Assembly (NCBI RefSeq): GCF_003254395.2
Contig: NC_037638.1
Coordinates: 16,043,086-16,107,085, forward strand
Origin: Apis mellifera
Taxonomy: Eukaryota > Arthropoda > Insecta > Hymenoptera > Apidae
Direction of reading: 5' to 3'
DNA length: 64,000 nucleotides
In this document: piece after piece, positions 39,269 through 49,000 of the stretch
How positions within the stretch are numbered: position 1 is the first letter of the stretch
Layout: each line of letters opens with the position of its first letter
Position numbers and translations under genes: made by a program
The notes under the pieces: model-generated
Database searches by the model: none
Told to the model about the DNA's origin: nothing
Seen by the model: only the letters and a program-made list of their open reading frames with translations

Positions 39269-40329
39269 AGGACAGAGATAGGTTAAAAATTCGGAAATCA
39301 GCGCCATCTTCAGAGCGCAAATGAAACTAGTAGAATAAAGAGAGAAGATAGAAAGAAAAGGACAGAGATAGGATAAAAATTCGGAAATCAGCGCCATCTT
39401 CAGTGCCACGAATGAAACTAGTAAAAAAGGAGAAAAGATAGAAAGAAAAGGACAGAGATAGGATAAAAATTCGGAAATCAACGCCATCTTCAGAGTGCCG
39501 CAAATGAAACTAACAAAATAAGGAGAGAAGATAGAAAGAAAAGGATAGAGATATATAAGAATTGACTTATGGCGCCATCTCTTAAGTGAATTTAAAAGTT
39601 CAATTACTCTTAGTTATTATAATATTCAAGAGATGGCGCTGATATTCAATTCTTACTCTACTTTATCCTACTTTGAGGATAATTTTTTTAAAGATACTGT
39701 TTTAAGGATAAAGTAGTGAGAATTAATAACTGGCGCCATCTGTTAAGTGGATTTAAAATTAAATTGCTTTTAGTTATTTTAACACTCAAGAGATGGCGCT
39801 GATATTCAATTCCTACTGTACTTTGAGAATAAATTTTTAAAGATATTTTTTAAGGATAAAGTAGTAAGAATTAATGACTGGCGCCATCTCTTAAGCGGAT
39901 TTAAAATTAAGTTATTTTGAAATATTTTAATACTCAAGAGATGGCACTAGTAGTAAATTCTTAATTTACTTTATTCTTTAAGAAAACTTTCACGAAGTGT
40001 GGTCAATCTTCGAGAGATGGCGCTAGAAGTCAATTCTTACCTATCTCTATCCTTTTCTTTCTATCTTCTCTCCTTATTTATATAGTTTCATTTGCGGCAC
40101 TCTGAAGATGGCGCTGATTTCCGAATTTTTATCCTATCTCTGTCCTTTTCTTTCTATCCTCTCTCCTTTTTTACTAGTTTCATTTGCGGCACTGAAGATG
40201 GCGCTGATTTCCGAATTTTTATTTTATCTCTGTCCTTTTCTTTCTATCTTCTCTCCTTATTTTACTAGTTTCATTTGCGCTCTGAAGATGGCGCTGATTT
40301 CCGAATTTTTATCCTATCTCTGTCCTTCT
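39269..40329. repeat. Palindromic (fold-back) repeat element with arrayed GATGGCGC motifs
   Basis: Two arms are inverted copies of each other. The left arm (about 39269-39560) has three units with GCGCCATCT or a variant at 39301, 39391 and 39481. The right arm (about 40030-40329) has three units with AGATGGCGC at 40106, 40196 and 40286. Spacing is exactly 90 bp in both arms. Each unit also shares CAGAGATAGGATAAAAATTC and ATGAAACTAG or its complement. The centre (39560-40030) holds a second unit type in which GGCGCCATCTCTTAAG faces CTCAAGAGATGGCGC about 60 bp away, repeated about every 150 bp. The arms are open as a repeated 30-residue hydrophobic peptide, best explained as translation of the 90-bp repeat. 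No transposase is present; it may be a MITE-like or fold-back element. Confidence 0.85.
39301..40294. promoter_or_regulatory. Cluster of 13 CTCF-core-like / Pho-like nonamers
   Basis: GCGCCATCT on the + strand (motif on the - strand) at 39301, 39391, 39572, 39733 and 39881, with variant ACGCCATCT at 39481. AGATGGCGC on the + strand at 39631, 39791, 40015, 40106, 40196 and 40286, with AGATGGCAC at 39939. All but the one variant satisfy the CTCF core AGRKGGCRC, and the complement GCCATCTT or GCCATCTC contains the Pho/YY1 core GCCAT. The left flank is all reverse, the right flank all forward. Regulatory function is inference from motif identity. Confidence 0.45.
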
Positions 40330-43300
40330 CCCACTAATTGTTCTTGTCTATACTCTTTCCAATTTATTAATTAAATGCTAAAATAAATATAATTTATATT
40401 TTTTTATGTTTTATACTGTTTTTTTTTTTACCATAAGAAATTCTTTATGATATTATTTAATAATCCAGATAATTGTTGCTACAAATAAAATATTTCCTTT
40501 TTTTCTTTTTTTTTTTTTTTTTTTTTTAAGTTATACTTTGGAATGAGGGAAGGATATATCAATCAACAGATAAATATCAAATGTTTGAGTGAAATATGTA
40601 TGTATATATATCTCGTGAAAAAAGCTTTGACAACATTTTATTGTTAACCGCAGAAAAAGCCATATACACTTTCACACGAAATCGATCATAGTTTTTGTAA
40701 TAATATCGAAAATTTATAATAATTGAATGTTGTACATAAATATAAAGACGACGATGTTGCACGTTCTCATGTGTGCCAAAACTGTACAAAAATTATCTCG
40801 AACATCTTTCGCAACGCTCGTTGAACAACTTATTACTCGGTGATTGTGGCATTTTTATATATCAATCTTTTTTTTATTCATTCTTTTAAATCTCCTATCC
40901 TCCCCTTTCTTCTTCTCTCCCTTCAACTTGCTTCCATTCGATTATACATCTCTCCGTATCTCTTTTCTCGCTCTCTCTCTCTCTTTTTTTTCTCTCTCTC
41001 TTTTTTTTTTTAGTTAAAACGGCATGCTAATTGCATTCTGAGGTGCGCTTACAAGTTCGCAGAGCTTTTCTTTGACTTTTTTTTTTTATATGAGATGCGA
41101 TATATTTTAAAATCGATAATCAAATACACGGCCGGAGCGGGTGGAAGGAACGATTTTTGGTGTTTTTTTTTTTTCTTTTTGCGCTTCTATAAATCTATCT
41201 ATCCTATGTACTTTTTTTTTTCTTTTTTTAGCCGCGACGGTCAAGTGCCATATATATATTTATTTATTTATTTATTTTTTTTTATTATATTTATTTATAT
41301 AATTTTTTTGTGTTAGTATTTTTTTTAATCGGTACTTCGAACGCAGCACGCACAAATTGGTTTCCCCCTTCCTCTTCTCTTTATATATCGCGAATTATTA
41401 CTGATTAACAGCAGCGATTATATATTATTTAGACATGGCGTGCTCCATTTTTTTTTTTAAATCTCTATTTTTCTTTCTTTAATGTTTTCTCTTTATTTAA
41501 TGTTTATATATATATATATGTATTTATATAATATACCTCTTCTCTAGAATTTCTTTGTGATGACGTCGTTAATGCGATAATCGTTTTTCGTTATCGATTT
41601 CTCTCCCCATCCTCTTCCATTCGTATATATTGCTCTATCCATTAACGCGAGAGATCAACCCCCCAAATATTATCCGATTTATTTCTTTTCTTTTCTTTTC
41701 TTTTCTTTTTTTTTCCATTTCCTCCACTCTTTCTCTCCTCATCATCTCAATTTGTTTCTCTAATATTATTTATTAATTCCCTAAAACCGATTCGTTCGAC
41801 ATTATCGACATGTCAATTATGCATTTACCATGTTAATACTTATTAAATATTCTTTTAATTATTGTAGATCACAGACAACTTGTTCTTAATCCATAAAAAC
41901 AATTCAATTATTATTTCTTTCCATAGATTATTAGTGTATATATTCGTGTCTATTCTGTGGATACGTATGTTTGTGTATGTGTATGTGTGTACACGTGTGT
42001 GTATAGATGTTAATCGATAGGGTGTAACAAATTTTCATGTACAATATGTGTTCATGTACATATGTATTTGTATGTATTCACGTGTTGAACAAATTTTGCA
42101 AAAATGACGTCGCGTCGAATGAGAATCACACGTGAGATCATCATCTCATAGATATTTCGATGGTTATGCGGAACACGTTGAAAATTATTTATTCCTAATT
42201 ACAGATATTTTAAATATTTTTTCGGATCAAGCACCATTAATAATCGTCTCTCGTCTTCTCCTTGGCGAGAAAGAATGTTCTTATATATATATATATTTTT
42301 CGCTATATGCTTCGCTATTTCTTTCTTTCTTTCTTTTTCTTTTTTATTTTTTTTTTTTTCGTCCAATTATAAATATCGATCGAAATCATCCGATTTAAAA
42401 AATCAGCGATTGTGATTTCGAAGGCGTGGAAAATCAATTTCAATAAGGGAATACGATTGTTTGGTCGATATTCTACTTAACAATAATGCGATATGATTAA
42501 GATGATAAGTTGAAAAATAACACGGAATAAGTTACATTTTCTCTCGCGAGAAAATTAATTTAACCGAATAAATTAATTGAAAAAACACTTTCAACAGGCT
42601 TATACTCTTACTTATAAGTCTAAGAATATTCTAGATATACGTATAGACTAACAATAAAACAAATCGTTTACACGATTACTTGAAAATGATTGATACTTAT
42701 TAACCCTCTAAATATTGAAAAATCCTTTAAAAAAATTATTCCACGATATTACATTAAGAAATTCACAGACAATTCACAAAGGAACGAATAGAACTAATCG
42801 AAAATCACTACAACAATTAGTACTCGAAGATGCCGAGATTCAAGGGGTGTGTGAAAATATTATATTTTAGCATCAATTTTTGCCATCGATTTCAGGGGTG
42901 AAGGTTCGCCTGTCCTGCGCCACTCGTATCGATTCACGCGCAGCAACGAGGCCGCGAAAAAACTACTGTTACTTGTTTCACCATCTGCGCAAGTAACACC
43001 CTGTGCTTCCTTTGCGTAATCACAGGGATGAATTTCCCGTTTGAGCTCGCCGCGAGCCGCAAAATCTATATTTTAAAAAAATGTTGCGTGCAGCGTCTGC
43101 CTGTGCTATTTGTTGTTCATTTTAACAGAACAGGAATTTAATAACCAGCGGGAACAAAATCTCTTTTCGTTCCTTCCTATCGTGACAAACGTAACCCGAT
43201 CCACCCCTAAAAGAAAAAAAAAAAAAAAAAAGAAATTGCATTCTTTCCATGGCACAAAGATATATTCGTGATAATAAGCAATATCTCAGGATAGGAGTGA

Positions 43301-44049
43301 TTCGTGTTCTGTGTCGAACTATTGATATCGGGCTTCGATAGGATATTATTTCCTCGCTGAGATTGTTCCATTCATCGATTTGAACATCGATTTGGTGGGA
43401 ACTTATAAAGGAAAATATTTTGATTCGATCGTATATAGCCTTCTTGAGCGATTTTCTCAAGAAGTTAACCAATAATCCCTTTGTAGAATTTCCAATCCGG
43501 ACAGAGATATAGAAAAGAATTGTAAATTCTACAAAAATAATCGAAGAATTTTTATACAAATTATTAATCGATAGGATTCTCATCCTTTCTTTAAATTTCC
43601 TCTTTTTAAATATACATTCAACATTTTATAACGTAAAAAATATATATATCCAGGTTGTACAATCATCCAATCATCGATCAAAAAAATCCAATCGCTCTAA
43701 GAAGCAGCAAGAGTAAAGTTCAGTAGTACAAACTGATAATAGTCCGACAAATCAATAGTACGAATCGACATGTTCAACTCCTATCGATCGCTCAAATTTT
43801 CAACGGCTTTCTTTTCGCCATTAATGCTTCTCAAAAGAAATGCAGATTATCTACTGGTTATCGATGTAAGAAAATGTGGGGTGAGTAACACACTTTCCCT
43901 CGAAGCGGATAATTTCACGTCGGATATTCTCGAAAAAGAAGCGAAGTGTATTCCCACAGTGAGACGGACGTGTACACGTAACCTGTGTATGTATGTATTT
44001 TAATAATGTCTGTGTGTACGTGACAGAGAGAGACAGGTGTATCGATACA

Positions 44050-44054
<5 letters not shown>

Positions 44055-44086
<32 letters not shown>
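44055..44086. repeat. (TG)n microsatellite
   Basis: Sixteen TG dinucleotides. Confidence 0.9.
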
Positions 44087-44087
<1 letters not shown>

Positions 44088-44347
44088 TTCTCGATTCATC
44101 TACGATGCACGTGGAGTGGCGTATCTCGGATGCGCGTCATGATCACACACAGCAAGCGGATTAACTTAATAATACTTGTTAACTTGATAACGGGTACTCT
44201 TTAATTTTCATTAATTTACTCGTTTTAAGCTTTTTTTTTAGTCCACTCGGGTTTAGTCCACCAATTTCTCGCGCAATTTTTCGGTTTCTCTCCTCTTCAG
44301 CGTTCTCCTCGCCCTCCTCTTCACCCCTCGTCAAATCTTGATCAATA

Positions 44348-44371
44348 ATATATATATATATATATATATAT
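44348..44371. repeat. (AT)n microsatellite
   Basis: About 12 AT dinucleotides, followed by a short GT run. Confidence 0.85.
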
Positions 44372-45157
44372 GTGTGTATATATTTTTTTTTATTTTTATT
44401 TTCTATAATAAATAACCCAACCAGTCAGCCAGAAATTGTGCAAAAAGGATCCAAGTGTGTGTTCGATTCCGGGCACGTGCTTTATCGGAAAAAATGGGCA
44501 GGAATTGCTTTCGCTCGATTTCTATCACGGGAGGAGCGGATCGCGTGTGTATGGCCATTACATACATATATCGCTTCTCTTGGCGATCGAATCGACCGGG
44601 TTCAACGGTTTCAACCCTTAGGAAACGACTCTCTCGTTCCATCTTGTATTCCACTTCAGGCTTCTTCGACGAGGATAATTATACAAACCGCGCACGGAAG
44701 GAAAATTCGCCTGTTACATCGTGGGTATCGAGACACCGTAGAGGGTGCTTCCAAAAGGATCAAAGATACATTTCTTTCTATTAATAACACAAAATTTAAC
44801 TCGACGAAAAATCAAACAATATTATTCGTTTCCTTCGTTCGTAGAGGGTTATTTCTCAGGAATGTGTATGATTATTTTACAACAATCTCTTGTACAATTC
44901 TCCGTACAATCGGAGGGAGAGGAGGATATTGCTGTTTCGAAAACGTTGTTTCTTTTTCCCTCGATCGGATTCAGGGAATTCATCTTTCTCTCTTTGATGG
45001 TTGCAGGAAAGTGCGCCCTTTACGATACGACGAGACCCAAAAGAGGCGCGGCAAGAGTATCGGCAACGAATCCAAATGTAATGTTTCCTCGCTGGATCCT
45101 CGCCAAGCGGCCGATCGTTCGACCTCGGTTTCCGGCCACGATCGGGAACCGTACTAA
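44372..45157 (+). other. Unrecognised 261-codon open frame, probably not a gene
   Basis: This is the longest continuous open frame not assigned to a known gene. It begins with a T-rich, Phe-rich translation of a repeat and continues through mixed sequence (KKWAGIAFARFLSREERIA, LHRGYRDTVEGASKRIKD). I recognise no domain, signal peptide or splice context, and other frames of the same stretch are also open. It lies antisense to the likely tipE 3' region. A chance open frame is most likely, but a lineage-specific gene or lncRNA cannot be excluded. Confidence 0.15.
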
Positions 45158-45364
45158 AAACACGGGCCGTGCTGACGGATTAATCGATCAGCGGGGCCCG
45201 GGGTGGTCGCCGTTTCTCGCGGCCACGGGCGGTTGTCGAGTAGAAAAAAGTCTGTCACAAAATATCGTTATATATCTCTATTGGATAATTAATTAGCGCG
45301 TACACGGTGTGGGACAGTATTATGCGATAGCGTTGTGGCATATATTATAATATTAAAACATTCT

Positions 45365-45391
45365 TTCTCTCTCTCTCTCTCTCTCTCTCTC
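45365..45391. repeat. (TC)n microsatellite
   Basis: About 13 TC dinucleotides followed by CGCT repeats. Confidence 0.85.
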
Positions 45392-45413
45392 CCTCTCGCT
45401 CGCTCGCTTTCTC

Positions 45414-45419
45414 TTTATT
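45414..45419 (-). terminator. Candidate proximal polyadenylation signal of tipE
   Basis: TTTATT on the + strand reads AATAAA on the - strand, about 560 nt downstream of the tipE stop codon. Other hexamers exist further downstream, so this is one of several options. Confidence 0.25.
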
Positions 45420-45853
45420 ATTTTCGTGAACGAATCATTATCCTGAATCATCAACGAATCAAAATTGGTTAAATCCGTAAATTTTATACGCTTTTGAGGA
45501 GAGAACGCCGATGAATTTTTTTTTTATTCCTATTTTTCTTTCTTTTTTAAAATTCTTTTTTATAATATATATATATTTTTTTTATTTTGTTTTAATTGGA
45601 CGCAAATCGACGCCCGTTCCTTTCGAAACTCTTATTCTTTGAGCATCGTGCACCACTGGTTCACTCCGTGGTATCCGTGGAAATATCTGAAGCTACGTTT
45701 GCGATTTCTTCTTCCTCTTCTTCTTCTTTTTCTTCTTTTTTTCCTATTATTCTTTTAATTCTCGTTCTTTCATTTTTTGGTGAGAGAATATTGGCTCTAT
45801 TCGCGGTCGATGACTTGAATAAGCTATGTTGAAGAAAAATTATTTTTCTTTTC

Positions 45854-45854
<1 letters not shown>

Positions 45855-45890
<36 letters not shown>
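45855..45890. repeat. (CT)n microsatellite in likely tipE 3' UTR
   Basis: About 18 CT dinucleotides, 90 nt downstream of the tipE stop codon in transcript sense, where it reads as GA repeats. Confidence 0.85.
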
Positions 45891-45897
<7 letters not shown>

Positions 45898-45976
45898 TCT
45901 TTTCGAGATCCCGTTCTTTGGGGCACCGCTTAATGCGGTTTCCAGGAGATGTTATTCAGACCTTGAAAGTGACGCT

Positions 45977-46040
45977 TCAGACTGCCGCCGTCGGCCCAGG
46001 GGGAGTCGAGATACTGGTCGTCATCGTCTTGCTCAAGTTT
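45977..46040 (-). CDS. tipE: tipE terminal coding exon
   Basis: The acceptor TGTTTCAG|A completes a Gly codon with the GG left by the previous exon. The following 20 residues start NLSKTMTTSIS and end GPTAAV, then TGA. This matches the known conserved C-terminus of TipE, which is why this frame is preferred over another open frame in the same exon. The coding part is too short to appear as an open frame. Confidence 0.88.
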
Positions 46041-49000
46041 CTGAAACAGGTACATATTTGTATTAGTCAAATATATCGATGATTTTACGTGTATGTGTGC
46101 GTAAGTTTATTTATTGAGATTATTATTGAAAAAAAGCGAGACTATTCGAAGCGTTCGACTAAGTATTTCTTTGCGGATAGCAAATTATGATAATAAATAA
46201 TAATAATTGATTACCTTTAGAAGAATAGAGAGCTATAACACGTAGAAGGTAAATAAATTTAAAGGTTAATTCTATTTTCTCTAATATTTACAAATTTTGT
46301 TTCATTTCTACCTTTCGAGGGTGTATTTATCATCCTTTTCAAACGGATTGGAGTGATTAAAAAAAAAAAATCTTGGAAAGAATTTCAAAATTTTATCTTC
46401 ATGAAACGAATATTTTATATCCTTATAGTTTTATTATCTCGTTTGCATGTCACGAGAATAATTTCATCATCGATTTGAATAACGTGTCTCTCAAAAACTC
46501 TTGGAGATCTTTAATGCCTGTAAGAAGAGCTCATCGACGATGAGGATCGAGATATAATCCAAGTTTGCCGATGGTCTTAAACAGTTATGCAGCAAATGAA
46601 TGCCTCCTCTCGTAATCTCATCTCGAATACTCGTAGGGAAGAGGACCAAGGAAACTCTATATGATCCATAAAAAAAAAAAAAAAAAATTCATTTTCGGAG
46701 TAATATCGTTACTCTCTCTATTTTACTCGTCCCATATTGTTCCAAATTTAATACTTCTGTGTCCTAGTTTTTTTTTTTTTTAAATTAAGCAAAGAAACAA
46801 AATTCACTGGAAAGCGATTCATGAATATTAGAAGTGTAATTGTTTCGGGACAACAAGCCACGTTCACACACGTGGACAACATCTAATCTATTTTTTAACA
46901 TGTAACATTTAAAAGCACGATGTAACTTTGTTCATTTTACGTAGGATATAATACCACGATAAATTTCCATTTTTTGAATAACTATAGAAATAGATTGAAA
47001 TAAAAATCCCATTAGAACTTATATACTTTTCTGAAATATTCTCTTTTCCCCTCCTTCTCTCCAAATTCATAATATTCGCATAATAATTCACTAATCGAAT
47101 CCTCAATTTTCTCTTCAAAATTTCACCACGACGAATTTACATCGCTCATCTACGTGAAATAAAACGGGTATACATCGAAAGAGAGAGAAAGGATGAAAAA
47201 TAAAAAAAAAAAAGAAAAAACGGCGCCAAGTTAAAACGATTAACCGTTTCGAAAAGGTGACACACCAGATCCTTTATAATGTTTATCGGGCGCATGCTCT
47301 ACTTGCTGTTCGCATCGAAACCAGACCAACGCAAAGTGATGCCGTATTATTGATCAAAATGTGTACACACGGCGTTCGACGTTGAAAATCTTCAAAATTG
47401 TACGCGGTTATCGATTATCAATTCGCTCGACAACACGTTATTTCCTCTGGTAATGTTACACCCGTGCTCGATACGTCGATCGAACGGAAATTAGAAGGTA
47501 GTGGCGGAATCGTCGAATTGGAAGATAACGAGAGGGAGAGAGAGAGAGGAAAAAGAGAGAGAGAGAGAGAGAAAAAGAGGGAGAGGAGAAAATGTTTAAA
47601 ATAAATGTTTGAAATGGGATAGAGCGTGTAAATGTAAGGAGGTGGTGTACAGGCAAGATGCCAGAGCCGAGGCCACTTTAACGTTCAACGAGGACAACGC
47701 TATCGATCGTGTTACGCTAACGAGCAATTTCATATATTAAAACACGTATTTTATTATATCATAGATATTGGAAATGTTCGGATGTTGGACCAGACATCAT
47801 TTCTTTTATTTTTTATTATTTGAATATTTGCATGTCAGAGAGATCGTTTGATTTTTCTTTTAGAAAGGATGATTGATAAATCGATCGATGATTATGATTC
47901 ACGTTTCTGAAATTAAGGGATAATAATATATTCACTGTTTTATAGAAATTGGTCAAAGGGATACGCCATATATTCATGATTGCTCGATTCTATTATTTTT
48001 AATATCAAGTTGCTTTTATTCGATAAATATTTATAAATATGTAAGCGACTCACTGCGTGATGTAAAATATATTACACAGAATTTGACTAATCTTTAAAAT
48101 TCATATCTGAATATAAATTTATTTTAATTAAAGAAAAATTATAAATGGCAATATGAGAAATCTGGGATTTCTTCTGATTGAATATTAATTTATTGTAATT
48201 TTCAATTACAATATTAATGCAAGGATATATTAATGATGCAATTTATCCTTTGATATCCAGGAGTGGATGACCTGAGTGATACGAGGAATATTTAGTAAGC
48301 CGAAGAAAGTAGCAGAGTTTGCTATCGGGCGGACAGAAAAGGGATAAGAGCAGGAGGAGGAGGAAATAGGGTGAGTTGTTGGAATTATAAGCTGGGGGGT
48401 AGAGGTGGTTAGGTCAGAATCGATGCCTGCGTCCTTGCTTAGCCTCGCAAGTGACCTCACTCACGCATCTCATGTAGAGGTAGATTCATAGCTAATGATG
48501 CTACGTGTTGATTTCATCGTAGATTAATTATTCTTGGTGAGAGAAAAATGAATTCAAGATTATATTTTTTATATATAAAAATTATTCTTCTTAATCTTCT
48601 AACACTGACATTATAATGAAATTAGAATTTCAATTAAATAACTTTTTAAACTGTGTTAATTGTTGTTCTCTATTTATATATATATATAAATAGAATGTTT
48701 ATATTAGTCATGCGATAATTGAATTTGATGGATAATCTTGAACAAACACAAACGTGAATGTGTATCTAGAAACAGGAGAGAACCTGGTATTGTTGTTTAT
48801 GCATCGTGTTTCTGATTGTCACAAATAAACTGATGTATGGTTTCCTATAATTTCGGATAATATACGACCAAGTTTGATTTAGATTAGTTAGTTTAACGAA
48901 TTGTAAATAGAGTTGAAGATTAACTTAATGGAAAAATATAAATTACTATGAAAATTGGTTAACGATAAAAATTAAATTTAAACTTTATTTATAAGGGAAT

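Larger units (their letters stand above)
40330..45976 (-). other. T-rich stretch downstream of tipE, possible long 3' UTR
   Basis: The + strand is rich in T runs and CT repeats (for example 40506-40527, 40975-41010, 41163-41178 and 45530-45590), the mirror image of the A-rich stretch at 1-4260. Read on the - strand it is A-rich and follows the tipE stop codon, so a long 3' UTR of tipE is plausible. Between 42.85 and 45.3 kb there is more mixed sequence with a 261-codon + strand open frame of unknown meaning. Confidence 0.35.

Noticed and set aside
39113..39487. Possible gene encoding repeated MALISEFL segments
   Set aside because: The frame is a direct translation of the 90-bp tandem repeat and is mirrored on the other strand in the right arm, so it is better annotated as repeat DNA.
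43851..44099. His/Thr repeat protein on the - strand
   Set aside because: Translation of the TG/CA microsatellite only.
44455..44475. tRNA-like B box TGTTCGATTCC
   Set aside because: No matching A box or acceptor stem nearby; a chance match.
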